NCBI RefSeq assembly: GCF_035599575.1
Contig: NZ_CP141179.1
Coordinates: 3,224,001 to 3,288,000 of the forward strand
Direction of reading: 5' to 3'
Origin: Roseovarius sp. Pro17
GTDB taxonomy: Bacteria; Pseudomonadota; Alphaproteobacteria; Rhodobacterales; Rhodobacteraceae
Length of the DNA: 64,000 nucleotides
Shown piece after piece: positions 45,722-55,076 of the stretch. The translations under genes were made by a program, and so were the position numbers. Position 1 is the stretch's first letter; each line of letters opens with the position of its first letter. Under the pieces are notes generated by a model. That model saw nothing but the letters and a program-made list of their open reading frames with translations, searched no databases and was not told the DNA's origin.

Positions 45722-46789
45722 ATGACACTCGCTCGCGAGGATGTGCTGGCCGCGCTGAAAACGCTGACCGATCCGGTCAGCGGCGCGTCGCTGGTCGATG
45801 CCGGTCTCATCAAGGCACTGACTGTGCAGGACGGTGCCGTGCGCTTTGTACTGGAGGTCAGCGGCAACCACGCAGCGGCCTATGGCAAGGTCAAGGACGA
45901 GGTCGAGGCCAAGCTGCACGCCCTGCCCGGCGTCGAAAAGCTGTCTGTCGTCATGACCGCCCACAGCGCTCCGACAGCGCCCCCCGATCTAAAACTGAAC
46001 CGCCCGGCTGAACCGGCTGGACCGCAGAAGATACCAGGCGTTGACCGGATCATTGCGGTGGCATCAGGCAAGGGCGGCGTGGGCAAATCCACGGTCGCCG
46101 CCAACCTCGCCTGCGCGCTGGCCGCCGAGGGGTGCCGTGTCGGGCTGCTGGATGCCGATGTCTATGGCCCATCGCAGCCGCGCATGCTGGGCGTATCTGG
46201 CAGGCCGTCCTCGCCTGATGGCAAGACGATCCTGCCGATGCGCAATTTCGGCGTGACGATGATGTCGATGGGGCTGATGACGAACGACGATCAGGCCGTC
46301 GTCTGGCGCGGACCCATGCTGATGGGTGCCTTGCAGCAAATGCTGACACAGGTGCAATGGGGTGCGTTGGATGTGCTGATTGTCGATCTGCCGCCCGGCA
46401 CCGGCGACGTCCAGATGACGCTGGCACAAAAGGCGCAGTTGGACGGCGCGATCATCGTCTCGACACCGCAGGATGTAGCGCTGCTTGATGCCCGCAAGGG
46501 GATCGACATGTTCAATCAGTTGGGCACGCCGATCCTTGGAATGATCGAGAATATGTCCACGCATATCTGTTCGCAATGTGGACATGAGGAACACACCTTT
46601 GGCCATGGCGGCGTCGCCGCCGAGGCGGCCAAGCTGGGCGTGCCTCTGCTGGCGGAAATACCGCTGCATCTGGATATTCGGCTAGCGGCAGATGGCGGTG
46701 CGCCAATCGTGGTGTCCAAACCTGACAGTCCGCAGGCGGCGGGATTTCGTGCTGTGGCACAGCAGCTGATTGCGCTTGGCCACGCATGA
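45722..46789 (+). CDS. Mrp/ApbC-type Fe-S cluster carrier P-loop ATPase
   Basis: The 355-residue protein has an N-terminal MIP18/DUF59-like domain (residues 1-80: DVLAALKTLTDPVSGASLVD) and a ParA/MinD-type ATPase with deviant Walker A, ASGKGGVGKSTVAANLA. VDLPPGTGDVQMTLAQ is the Walker B region, and CSQCGHEEHTFGHGG provides the cysteine pair for a bridging 4Fe-4S cluster. It likely delivers clusters to the formate dehydrogenase or to the multi-cluster protein of the same operon. The stop overlaps the next gene's start. Confidence 0.9.
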   Translation: MTLAREDVLAALKTLTDPVSGASLVDAGLIKALTVQDGAVRFVLEVSGNHAAAYGKVKDEVEAKLHALPGVEKLSVVMTAHSAPTAPPDLKLNRPAEPAGPQKIPGVDRIIAVASGKGGVGKSTVAANLACALAAEGCRVGLLDADVYGPSQPRMLGVSGRPSSPDGKTILPMRNFGVTMMSMGLMTNDDQAVVWRGPMLMGALQQMLTQVQWGALDVLIVDLPPGTGDVQMTLAQKAQLDGAIIVSTPQDVALLDARKGIDMFNQLGTPILGMIENMSTHICSQCGHEEHTFGHGGVAAEAAKLGVPLLAEIPLHLDIRLAADGGAPIVVSKPDSPQAAGFRAVAQQLIALGHA

Positions 46790-47490
46790 CGCCGCCGGTG
46801 TTCCCTCCGCTGTTCTTCGGGCTCGATGCAGATGGCGCAGATCCGTTCGCCCTAGCCTGTGCCAAGGCCGCGCAGGTGTGCGACGCGGGATTGGTCACCT
46901 ATGATCTGGGCGCTGACCGGCTGCGCGCTGCAATGGTGTTTACGCCAGAGGTGCCACTGCGCGATGCTGCGTGCATGCTCCCGCTCTGCGGGGTCGGTTT
47001 CCAAAATGCGCTCGGCGCGCTTGCGCCGCCAGAGGTGGCTGTGCATCTGGGCTGGAGCGGGGAAATCTATCTTAACGGTGGACGATGCGGCGCGATGCAA
47101 CTGGCCGCCGCAACCTCTGACGCCAAGACCATCCCCGACTGGCTGGTTGTCGGCCTGTCGCTGGACCTGTGGCCACCCTCCCAAGACACCGGCCTGACGC
47201 CCGATGATACGGCCCTTTATGCTGAGGGATGCGGTGAAGTAGAGCCGATCACACTGGTTGAGGCTTGGGTGCGGCACACTTTGGTCGAAATCAACGCCTG
47301 GATTGACGACGGGCCGGCACGGCTGCACCGCAATTGGCTTGCCGTGGCTCAGGGGCTGGATAGCGACTTGACGGTTGGCGGATATGACGGGACTTTCATC
47401 GGAATTGATGAGACCCTTGGCCTGCTGATGAAAACCCAAGACGGTGTGCGCCTGATCCCCCTTACCACCCTTCTGACGGAGCCTGCATGA
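46786..47490 (+). CDS. Biotin/lipoate ligase-like protein (DUF4444)
   Basis: The 234-residue protein resembles the biotin/lipoate A/B protein ligase fold. HLGWSGEIYLNGGRCGAMQL occupies the place of the substrate loop (normally GRGRxGR plus a catalytic Lys), which is poorly conserved here, and DWLVVGLSLDLWP follows. The C-terminal domain (LAVAQGLDSDLTVGGYDGTF, GIDETLGLLMKT) is the DUF4444-type part. It is translationally coupled to Mrp. True ligase activity is doubtful without the lysine motif. Confidence 0.72.
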   Translation: MTPPVFPPLFFGLDADGADPFALACAKAAQVCDAGLVTYDLGADRLRAAMVFTPEVPLRDAACMLPLCGVGFQNALGALAPPEVAVHLGWSGEIYLNGGRCGAMQLAAATSDAKTIPDWLVVGLSLDLWPPSQDTGLTPDDTALYAEGCGEVEPITLVEAWVRHTLVEINAWIDDGPARLHRNWLAVAQGLDSDLTVGGYDGTFIGIDETLGLLMKTQDGVRLIPLTTLLTEPA

Positions 47491-47975
47491 AACTTGCCCG
47501 CGCAATTCACTTCGACGAAAGCGACACCCGGGTTTTCCACAACCCCGCCAGAACCGGCGAATGGTGTATCTCGGGCGGATTCGAGTTTTCCAACTGGTCC
47601 GAGGCCGATCTGACCGGCAAGGCCCGACAGGCATTTGCCAATGGCTGGATGGGGTGCGAAACCTTTGGTCGCGTCAGCTTTGTCGCCGTAACGCAGATCG
47701 AGCCCGCCGAGCGTGACACCTTGGCAGACATCCTGGCGCAGCATTTCGTCGATATTTACGGAGCGCCCTCGCTGACCTTGGCGCGCAATGTCGCGCTGGA
47801 AGAATTGTCGCAAATGGCGGATCTTTGCGACGAACATGACTCCAACACCCTGCTGACCGTCGCGCGTGATCTGACCGAAGCTGGCGTCAGGGAAACATAC
47901 CGCGTGATCGAAGCGCAGGCCGCAGAGCTTGAACAGTTCGCGATCCACGGATCGCTGGATGAACCGCCGCATTAG
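47487..47975 (+). CDS. DUF6505 family protein
   Basis: The 162-residue soluble protein begins KLARAIHFDESDTRVFHNPA and contains GWMGCETFGRVSFVAVTQI and LAQHFVDIYGAPSL. It resembles the DUF6505 proteins found at these loci; function unknown. It overlaps the preceding gene by four bases (atga), and is the last gene of the five-gene plus-strand operon. Its stop codon adjoins copy B of the dispersed repeat. Confidence 0.7.
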   Translation: MKLARAIHFDESDTRVFHNPARTGEWCISGGFEFSNWSEADLTGKARQAFANGWMGCETFGRVSFVAVTQIEPAERDTLADILAQHFVDIYGAPSLTLARNVALEELSQMADLCDEHDSNTLLTVARDLTEAGVRETYRVIEAQAAELEQFAIHGSLDEPPH

Positions 47976-48053
47976 CGGGACCATCACATTGACAGGCTCG
48001 CAATGGGGATGCTGACTTTGACCCACGAGAAAAGGGGCGGTCGCGCGCTGCGG
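47975..48053. repeat. Dispersed repeat, copy B
   Basis: This is the second copy of the element at 33430-33503, sharing the cattgac(g/a)ggctcg and atgctgactttgaccca blocks plus similar flanks. It begins right at the stop codon of the preceding gene. The rest of the interval up to 48257 has no supportable gene. Confidence 0.55.
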
Positions 48054-48257
48054 CCCGTTCAAAAGGCATCGGTATCGACGAAACATCATCTTTCTTGCCG
48101 TTCGCTTGATATCGTAGCTACGAGCTGACGCTCAGAAGTAGCTGTCTAATGCATCAGTCCCATCGAAAAAGAGAACGTGCGTAGCGGCGATGGCAGAAGG
48201 CCGGGCATTTTGGCCCGATCTGTCAAAGGTGGGATGGAGGGCTCACTCTCCGCTATA

Positions 48258-49049
48258 TCAACCCCAGCCACGATCCCCGAGGGCGAAGTCGCGGATCTGG
48301 GACGGGACGAAATCTGCGGTCTCGGAGCTTGCGGCGTAGCGAGTGACGGTGATGGCACCCGCGCCGATCTCGAGCAGGTTGAAATCGTTTTCTTCACCGC
48401 GATGGCGGGTCGACAGGCCAGTACCGGCATGGACTTGCAGCATCGCATTGCGCCCATCCTTGTGTGCGTAGGGATCCGCGCGCCAACTATGCAGGTGGCC
48501 CGACAGGACTGCGTCGACGCCCATCTGTGACAGCATGTCCTTGGCGCACTCGGCGCCGCGCGTCGGCCTCTTGCGGTCAGTCGCAAGCTGCTCAAGCGGG
48601 TGATGCGCGACGATCAGGCAGGTGCGGCTTTTTCTGTCGCCCAGCGCGCAATCGACACGTGACAGCGCGCTGGGCGACACCTGACCGCTTTGATGGGCAA
48701 AGCGATTGACGGTGTTCATGCCCAACACGATCAGCTCGCTATCCTCGAAGCTAGGCTCCAACTGTGGCGAGATGTGGCTGCGATATTGTCGCCATGGCCA
48801 GAGGATGCGCGCCAGCGGATTATGCAGGGGAATGTCGTGATTGCCGGGCACCACGAGCACCGGCGCCTCAAGGCGCTGCAGGAACGCGCGCGCGGCGCGA
48901 AACTGCCCAGACCTGGCACGCTGGGTTAGATCCCCCGAAATCGCCACCAGATCGGGTGCGAGCATGTTTACCGCCGTAATCAATGGTGCCAGCAACTCTG
49001 GTCGGTCGCGGCCAAAATGCAAATCCGACAAATGGACAACGCGCCTCAT
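48258..49049 (-). CDS. Metallophosphoesterase (calcineurin-like)
   Basis: The 263-residue cytoplasmic protein has all blocks of a dinuclear metallophosphoesterase: VVHLSDLHFGR, LVAISGDLTQRA, VLVVPGNHDIP, CLIVAHHPLEQ and VLSGHLHSWRA. The pattern is that of the CpdA/Icc-like class III phosphodiesterases, but many members act on other phosphoesters. Its start overlaps the stop of the upstream lipid-kinase-like gene (atga), so the pair is co-translated and perhaps acts on related phospho-metabolites. Confidence 0.87.
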   Translation of the reverse strand: MRRVVHLSDLHFGRDRPELLAPLITAVNMLAPDLVAISGDLTQRARSGQFRAARAFLQRLEAPVLVVPGNHDIPLHNPLARILWPWRQYRSHISPQLEPSFEDSELIVLGMNTVNRFAHQSGQVSPSALSRVDCALGDRKSRTCLIVAHHPLEQLATDRKRPTRGAECAKDMLSQMGVDAVLSGHLHSWRADPYAHKDGRNAMLQVHAGTGLSTRHRGEENDFNLLEIGAGAITVTRYAASSETADFVPSQIRDFALGDRGWG

Positions 49050-49984
49050 CGAGTATCCCCCTGCCGATTGGGCGGTACGATGACAGTGAGTGCGTCCTCG
49101 ACCACTTTCAGTTCCAGCGGTGCGCGAATGCGCTCGCGCTCTCCGTCGAAAGCGACGTCGCAGGACCGGCGGCGCGTTTCGATGCGGATGCTGTCCGCCG
49201 TGATCATGTCAAAATCCACGTCATGCTGCGCGCGCCCCATGGCCAGCGCCAGCGCGTTTCGTAACATGCCCCAGCGTCCGGTATCGGGCGCAATGAAAAG
49301 CGCCAGACGCCCCTCGGCGATATGCTCGCGCCCCTCCAGACCCATCTGGTCCAGTTGGAAGGCGTTGTTCACTGCGAACGCCAGCGGCGTGCGTCGACTG
49401 ATGCGCCCGCCGTTAGCCTCGATCGTTAGCTTGAGTGGGCGGCGCAGCGTCGCCAGCGTCACGAGAACCGACCAGTAGGCGGCGAGGCGGCTGCGGCCCC
49501 ATCTACGGTAGGTTTGCTCGCGCGTGCGAAGGATAGTTGGGTAGGCGCCAAGGCTGGCGTTGTTGAGAAAAATGCGCCCGTTGACGTCGCCCACCCGCAT
49601 TGGCCTGCGTGCGCCACTGCCCAAGAGCTGGACTGCGCTGGCGATGTCGATGGGGACGTCGAGGGAGCGGGCGAAGTAGTTGAACGTGCCCAGTGGAATG
49701 ATACCGAGGCTAGCGTCCCGGCCACGCAGCGCGCTCGCGACCGCTGCGATGGTGCCATCGCCCCCGGCGGCCACAATGATCTCGAACCCCTCTTGCAAGG
49801 CGGATCGCGCGGATGAGGCGATATCGTCGTCACGGTCAAGGACCCACACCTCGTAGTTGCGGGCGATGGCAGATAGGGCACTGCGGATCACCACCGCAAT
49901 CTGTTCAGCGTCGGTCTTGCCCGAGCCTCCGTTTAGCAGGACGCAGGTGCGCTTGGAGGTATGTTCAGTTGCGTCGTGCTTCAT
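49046..49984 (-). CDS. Diacylglycerol/lipid kinase family protein (DAGK catalytic domain)
   Basis: The 312-residue protein carries LLNGGSGKTD at the start, EIIVAAGGDGTIAAVASAL (nucleotide-binding GGDGT) and LGIIPLGTFNYFARSLDVP, which form the DAGK/YegS-like kinase core. The C-terminal beta domain ends in ERIRAPLELKVVEDALTVIVPP. It probably phosphorylates a lipid such as diacylglycerol at the inner membrane face. The substrate is not certain. It is upstream of, and coupled to, the metallophosphoesterase. Confidence 0.86.
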   Translation of the reverse strand: MKHDATEHTSKRTCVLLNGGSGKTDAEQIAVVIRSALSAIARNYEVWVLDRDDDIASSARSALQEGFEIIVAAGGDGTIAAVASALRGRDASLGIIPLGTFNYFARSLDVPIDIASAVQLLGSGARRPMRVGDVNGRIFLNNASLGAYPTILRTREQTYRRWGRSRLAAYWSVLVTLATLRRPLKLTIEANGGRISRRTPLAFAVNNAFQLDQMGLEGREHIAEGRLALFIAPDTGRWGMLRNALALAMGRAQHDVDFDMITADSIRIETRRRSCDVAFDGERERIRAPLELKVVEDALTVIVPPNRQGDTR

Positions 49985-50675
49985 GGAATGATCCTGTCGT
50001 CACCGCGTCGGGCTCACTGCTCAACGGCGCGGGGTCATTGATGTTCCATCATCGAAGGGTTTAGACACTGCTTCGAAACGAATAATATGGGTTTTGGGAT
50101 AAGCGGGGCGCGACGGCAGAGATCTGGCTTGTGCATCAACAAACGTAAAGCGCCCCCCGATGGCGTTACCAGCCCTGCGGCAATGCAAGCAAACAGGCGT
50201 AGTAATACCCAAAACGACCTCTGGCGGACGAATTGGGCAACGCTGCCCGATGATATCGGAGTTGCTACGCAACGATTTTGAAGCCACTCAATTTGCTGCA
50301 ATTGTGGGCAACTTGTCGAACACCCGACTCGGTCCCTGAGCTAACCTAGGTGCAGCCGAGTATGTTGGAATGTGCGCGTACTGCCCAAGATCGCACTTTG
50401 TTTGTGCGACACCGGCGAAAGCCAATTGGCCGCGACCTCGCAGCGTTATTATACCCTTACGCTGGCCAATTCAATTTGACAGCAACTTTGCGTCCGAGGC
50501 ACACCGATGGCCTTGACGGGAATCGCGCATCTCGTGCTAGGGTTTTGTTAGTCGATCCAGCGGCCATCGAGTCGAGGGAAAATACGGCAACATCGCGCCC
50601 GCGCTGATTTCAGGGAATCCGCTCACCCATCCGCGTGCAGGCTCTTGACGCCGCGAAACGGTATGGGAGATGACA
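49985..50675. other. Intergenic region without supportable genes
   Basis: This 691-base stretch separates the lipid kinase and soxC, which are divergent. Frames here are short and low in protein character. It should contain both promoters; the soxC ribosome-binding site is gggaga at 50665-50670. No repeat or hairpin stands out. Confidence 0.45.
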
Positions 50676-52055
50676 ATGTCCGAGACTGAACAATTCCCCG
50701 CAACGCTTTATGGCCCCGCTGAAAGGCATATGGCCGAGAGCCTGATCGAGATTGAGCGCCAAGCGCTCGCCGAGAATGACGAGGATTGCGACTGCAAAGA
50801 CGGCATGTTCACCGGTCTGACGCGGCGCGGCCTCTTGATGGGCGGTGTGGCTCTTGGTGGCAGCGCGCTCGCCGGTAGCCGCGCACAGGCCGAAGCACCT
50901 CCGGGCGCAATCGAATACGATGTCCAGCCCGATCCGACCAAGGAACAGGGCCGCTTCATCCTCGACGATGGTGGCTATGGCTCGCGCTCGCAGTTCGAAA
51001 ACGAGGTGCGCTGGCGTTATCCGACGGCCAGCCTCGATTCCAGCTGGTCGATGACGCCGCTGGCCTCTGGGCAGGGAATTATGACCCCTTCGGGTCTGCA
51101 TTTCGAGCGACATCACGCCGGTATCCCCACGATAGATCCGCGCACGCATGAGCTGATCCTGCACGGCATGGTCGACCAGCCGATGCGCTTTACCGTGGAC
51201 GATCTGAAACGGCTCCCTGCGGTCAGCAAGATCCACTTTATCGAGTGCTCCGGCAACGGCCTGACCGAATGGGCCAAGCCAACGCTCAAGACGGTGCAGG
51301 GCACGCATGGCCTGACCTCGACGTCCGAATGGACGGGCGTGCGCCTGTCGACCCTGCTGGAGATGGCGGGCGTGCAGGACACCGCCGCCTGGATCCTTGC
51401 CGAAGGCGCGGATGCGGCCGTGATGACCCGCTCGGTCCCTATCGACAAAGCGATGGACGATGCAATCGTGGCCTATGCGCAGAACGGCGAGGCGCTGCGC
51501 CCTGAGCAGGGTTATCCACTGCGCCTGCTACTGCCAGGCTATGAAGGCAACACTCATATCAAGTGGCTGCGCCGCCTTGATGTCAGCGACAAGCCGTTCA
51601 TGACGCGCGAAGAGACGTCGAAGTATACAGACCTCATGCCGGACGGCACGGCGCGGCAATTCTCGCTGGAGATGGAGGCGAAATCGGTGATCACCTTCCC
51701 CTCGGGCGCGATGAAGTTGCCGCGCGCGGGCTTTTACGAGGTAACCGGCATCGCTTGGTCGGGCCGGGGCACGATCACACGCGTCGAGGTGTCCACCGAT
51801 GGCGGCGCGACATGGCAGGAGGCCGCGCTGGACGGCCCGGTCCTGCCCAAGTGCCACACGCGGTTCCGCCTGCCATGGACCTGGACCGGCGAGGAGGCTG
51901 TGCTGCAAAGCCGCACGGTGGACGAGACCGGATATGTACAGCCGACGCTGGAACAACTGGTCGAAGTGCGCGGGCTGAAATCGGTCTATCATTTGAACGC
52001 AATCCAAAGCTGGCATATCGCGCCGGACGGGGAGGTGACCAATGTTCACGCGTAA
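50676..52055 (+). CDS. soxC: Sulfite dehydrogenase molybdopterin subunit SoxC-like
   Basis: The 459-residue periplasmic molybdoenzyme is of the sulfite oxidase family. A Tat-type signal (LTRRGLLMGGVALGG) lies near residue 50, after an unusually long acidic N-terminal part. The molybdenum-ligating Cys is in KIHFIECSGNGLTEW, and the dimerisation domain runs from about residue 320 (SVITFPSGAMKLPRAG). In Sox systems SoxCD oxidises the sulfane sulfur on SoxY. The start at 50676 is spaced six bases from gggaga. It overlaps the soxD-like gene by 14 bases. No soxXYZAB is in the window. Confidence 0.9.
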   Translation: MSETEQFPATLYGPAERHMAESLIEIERQALAENDEDCDCKDGMFTGLTRRGLLMGGVALGGSALAGSRAQAEAPPGAIEYDVQPDPTKEQGRFILDDGGYGSRSQFENEVRWRYPTASLDSSWSMTPLASGQGIMTPSGLHFERHHAGIPTIDPRTHELILHGMVDQPMRFTVDDLKRLPAVSKIHFIECSGNGLTEWAKPTLKTVQGTHGLTSTSEWTGVRLSTLLEMAGVQDTAAWILAEGADAAVMTRSVPIDKAMDDAIVAYAQNGEALRPEQGYPLRLLLPGYEGNTHIKWLRRLDVSDKPFMTREETSKYTDLMPDGTARQFSLEMEAKSVITFPSGAMKLPRAGFYEVTGIAWSGRGTITRVEVSTDGGATWQEAALDGPVLPKCHTRFRLPWTWTGEEAVLQSRTVDETGYVQPTLEQLVEVRGLKSVYHLNAIQSWHIAPDGEVTNVHA

Positions 52056-52719
52056 CCTGACGATCATTTGTGCCATGGGTGCGCTGACTGGCGCCTTGGC
52101 TGGCCCGGCATTGGCGCAGGATGACGCCCGCACCGTTGCCGCGCTGCCCGAAACGCTGGAGGAAACGGGCGAGCGCGCTCCGGCACAGGTGCCACAATCC
52201 AGCGCTGAAACCGTGGGCGACATCGCCCCAACGGACAATGCCTACGGCGTGGGCCAGCCCGCCAGCGAGGCCGAAATCGCGGCTATCGACATTGACGTGA
52301 TGCCGGACGGGCGCGGTTTGCCCGAGGGTAGCGGCACCTATGCCGAGGGCGAGGGGCTGTATGAAGAGGTCTGCGCCGCCTGCCACGGCTCGGACTTGAT
52401 GGGTGTTTCCGAACTGGGCGCACCCCAGTTGATCGGCGGTCGCGATACGCTCGCTTCGGACAAGCCCGTCAAGACCGTCGAAAGCTATTGGCCCTATGCC
52501 AGCACGCTCTTTGACTATACCCACCGCGCCATGCCGATGACTGAACCCGGCTCGCTTACGGCCGATCAGGTCTATGCTATCAGCGCCTATATACTTGGGC
52601 AGGCGGGCATCACCGGGACCGAGCCAGACACGGTGCTGGATGCCGCTTCCATGGCCAAGGTCGAGATGCCGAACGCGGACGGCTTCGTCGCTGACCCCCG
52701 TCCCGACGTGGGCGAATAG
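52042..52719 (+). CDS. soxD: SoxD-like c-type cytochrome (short, mono-haem)
   Basis: The electron acceptor for SoxC has a signal peptide (MGALTGALAGPALAQ) and one haem site CAACHGSDL around residue 113, with a likely Met axial ligand in RAMPMTEPGSL. It is 225 residues, shorter than the di-haem SoxD of the Paracoccus Sox system (about 380), whose second cytochrome domain is missing here. The overlap with soxC shows translational coupling. The mono-haem form recalls the small cytochrome subunits of other sulfite dehydrogenases. Confidence 0.82.
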   Translation: MFTRNLTIICAMGALTGALAGPALAQDDARTVAALPETLEETGERAPAQVPQSSAETVGDIAPTDNAYGVGQPASEAEIAAIDIDVMPDGRGLPEGSGTYAEGEGLYEEVCAACHGSDLMGVSELGAPQLIGGRDTLASDKPVKTVESYWPYASTLFDYTHRAMPMTEPGSLTADQVYAISAYILGQAGITGTEPDTVLDAASMAKVEMPNADGFVADPRPDVGE

Positions 52720-53198
52720 GCATCGTCAATACTGCGTGCGGACCGGCCCGCAGGATCGAACATGAGCGAGACCTGAACCGCCCCCCCGTGCGCGTGCTGT
52801 GGGTTGGGCCGGCATTGAAATTTCGCGAGCATCCTCTCGCGGGGAGTGCCGGAGGACGACGCCGAGTTCCATGCGCATGCTTCCGAACGTTTCAGGCTTG
52901 CCGGCCAGCCCGACAGCCCCTGACATGACGAGAAGTTTCACTAAATTTCCTGAAAGCCTACGCTAGCGAACCGGCCCGCGCCGATCACAGCCACGATGGC
53001 TGATTGCCAGCCTTGGACTATCATCGTGCCCCCCCTTCGCCGTCATCAATTCCGCTTTTCAACCGACACCCAGCGGGATGCACGATCGACGATCAGATCC
53101 GTCCCTATCGGGAGCACGCGGTGCAGTGGGTCCGGACGTCGTAGAAGTTTATTCGGACAGGGCGATCTCATGTGCGAGCATGCCCCGCTTGCAGTCAC
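52720..53198. other. Intergenic region between convergent soxD and ugpC
   Basis: These 479 bases hold no supportable gene. A short inverted repeat (CGCGAG, 52824-52829, and CTCGCG, 52836-52841) without T-tract is the only candidate for a transcription end. Frames crossing it are shadows of ugpC. Confidence 0.4.
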
Positions 53199-54206
53199 TC
53201 AAATACGCTTTCCCGACGCGTCAAATAACATCTCGTTGGCTTCGCTCCACGTCAGAGCGACGTCTTCGCCTTCGGACGTAAACCTTTCGGACGCGTTTTG
53301 GCGGACGGTGACAAGCGTGCCGTCTGCCAACTTTACGTGAACAAGCGTTTCTGCCCCGAGTGCTTCGGTATAAAGGACTGTGCCACTCACCTTGTGATCG
53401 GCGGTGGCGATCGTCAGGTGTTCGGGGCGCACGCCCAGTGCGACGGCAGAGGCGGTGGCGATATTCGCCAACTCCGCCTTCATGAAGTTGGTCGGCGGTG
53501 ATCCGATAAAGCCTGCTACGAACTGGGTCGCCGGATTTGCATATACTTCAAGCGGGGCACCAATCTGCTCAGCGACACCGCCATTCATGACAATCATACG
53601 GTCGGCCAGGGTCATCGCCTCGACCTGATCGTGGGTGACATATAGGGACGTTACGCCCAGACGCCTTTGTAGCTGTTTGATTTCCAGCCGCATCTGCACG
53701 CGCAGCTTGGCGTCGAGATTGGACAGGGGTTCATCGAACAGGAACACCGCAGGTTTGCGCACAATAGCACGACCCATCGCAACACGCTGACGCTGACCTC
53801 CGGACAATTCGCGCGGACGGCGTTTGAGATAGGGTTCGATCTGAAGCAGCTTGGCAGCGGCGCCCACGCGCTCGGCGATTTCGGCCTTGGGGCGGCCTGC
53901 GATCTTTAGCCCATAAGCCATGTTGTCGAAAACTGACATATGCGGGTAAAGCGCGTAATTCTGGAACACCATCGCGATATCACGATCCATCGGCTCGCGG
54001 TCATTCACGCGTTCGCCATTGATGCTGACCTCGCCCGAGGTGATCGTTTCAAGCCCCGCAACCATGCGCAAAAGCGTGGATTTCCCGCACCCCGAAGGGC
54101 CGACGATCACGATCAGCTCGCCCTCCTCGATGTCGATATCGATGCCGTGGATTACGTCGGTCTTGCCGAAGGATTTCTTGATGCCCTTTAGGCTTACGGT
54201 CGCCAT
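53199..54206 (-). CDS. ugpC: sn-Glycerol-3-phosphate-type ABC transporter ATP-binding protein
   Basis: This 335-residue ATPase drives the Ugp importer. It shows Walker [10 protein letters not shown] (near residue 36), the Q-loop [16 protein letters not shown], the ABC signature [16 protein letters not shown], Walker [14 protein letters not shown] and switch His in [12 protein letters not shown]-terminal regulatory TOBE-like domain follows ([12 protein letters not shown]). It is the last gene of the ugpBAEC operon. It is a little shorter than E. coli UgpC, at the C-terminus. Sugar-import ATPases of the MalK type look alike, so the assignment rests on the neighbours. Confidence 0.88.
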   Translation of the reverse strand: MATVSLKGIKKSFGKTDVIHGIDIDIEEGELIVIVGPSGCGKSTLLRMVAGLETITSGEVSINGERVNDREPMDRDIAMVFQNYALYPHMSVFDNMAYGLKIAGRPKAEIAERVGAAAKLLQIEPYLKRRPRELSGGQRQRVAMGRAIVRKPAVFLFDEPLSNLDAKLRVQMRLEIKQLQRRLGVTSLYVTHDQVEAMTLADRMIVMNGGVAEQIGAPLEVYANPATQFVAGFIGSPPTNFMKAELANIATASAVALGVRPEHLTIATADHKVSGTVLYTEALGAETLVHVKLADGTLVTVRQNASERFTSEGEDVALTWSEANEMLFDASGKRI

Positions 54207-54209
54207 TTG

Positions 54210-55076
54210 TTATTTCTCACTATCGACAAGGCCGCGAATGAACAGCCGCTGCATGCTGATGACCACAATCACTGGCGGTATCATTGCAAGGATGGACGTC
54301 GCCATGATCACCGGCCAGTCGGCGACATCATCGCCCGACGGGAACATCTGCTTGATCCCCATGACGATCGTATTCATCGACGGGTCAGTGGTGATCAGCA
54401 GCGGCCACAGATATTGGTTCCAGCCGTAGATGAACAGGATCACGAACAGGGCCGCGATGTTCGTGCGACTCATCGGCAGCAGGATATCCCAGAAAAAGCG
54501 CATGGGCCCCGCGCCATCGACGCGAGCAGCCTCGGCCAGTTCGTCGGGCACAGTCATGAAAAACTGGCGGAACAGAAAGGTGGCAGTGGCCGATGCGATC
54601 AGGGGAAAGATCAGCCCCGAATAACTGTTCAGCATACCGAACCCCGCAACGACCTCATACGTTGGAACAATCCGCACCTCGACCGGCAGCATCAGGGTCA
54701 GAAAGATCAACCAGAAGAACAGTTTGCGCCCCGGAAAACGGAAGTAAACGATGGCGAAGGCCGATATCAGCGAGATGACGATCTTGCCGATGGCGATACC
54801 CATCGCCATGATGAGTGAGTTCGCCATCATCAAGGCGACAGGTGCATTGATGCCCGCGAGCAAAGCCTTGCGATAGTTTTCAAAGAACTGATCGCCCGGC
54901 AGCAGCGGCATGGGCGGTTTGACGATCTCGGGCTGGGTCACGGTCGAAGCGACAAATGCCAGCCAGATCGGAAAGAACACGAACAGAAGCCCGATGATCA
55001 GGCCCAGATGGGTCAGCCAGTGACCCATCCCGCGCCTTTCCACCATGCCTGTGCGCGTGTTTGTCTGATTGCCCAT
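54210..55076 (-). CDS. ugpE: sn-Glycerol-3-phosphate-type ABC transporter permease UgpE
   Basis: The 288-residue membrane permease has six helices and the EAA loop DELAEAARVDGAGPMRFFWD near residue 190, where the ATPase docks. The start overlaps the stop of the ugpA-like gene by a single base. VRIVPTYEVVAGFGMLNSYSGLIFPLI fits MalG-type/UgpE proteins (shown here in part: VRIVPTYEVVAGFGML). It forms a heterodimer with UgpA for import of glycerol-3-phosphate or related phosphodiesters. Confidence 0.88.
   Translation of the reverse strand: MGNQTNTRTGMVERRGMGHWLTHLGLIIGLLFVFFPIWLAFVASTVTQPEIVKPPMPLLPGDQFFENYRKALLAGINAPVALMMANSLIMAMGIAIGKIVISLISAFAIVYFRFPGRKLFFWLIFLTLMLPVEVRIVPTYEVVAGFGMLNSYSGLIFPLIASATATFLFRQFFMTVPDELAEAARVDGAGPMRFFWDILLPMSRTNIAALFVILFIYGWNQYLWPLLITTDPSMNTIVMGIKQMFPSGDDVADWPVIMATSILAMIPPVIVVISMQRLFIRGLVDSEK

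Noticed and set aside
49985..50675. Possible small genes between the lipid kinase and soxC
   Set aside because: Frames are short, lack ribosome-binding sites and have no protein-like pattern.
52824..52841. Possible terminator after soxD
   Set aside because: The stem has only six pairs and no T-tract follows.
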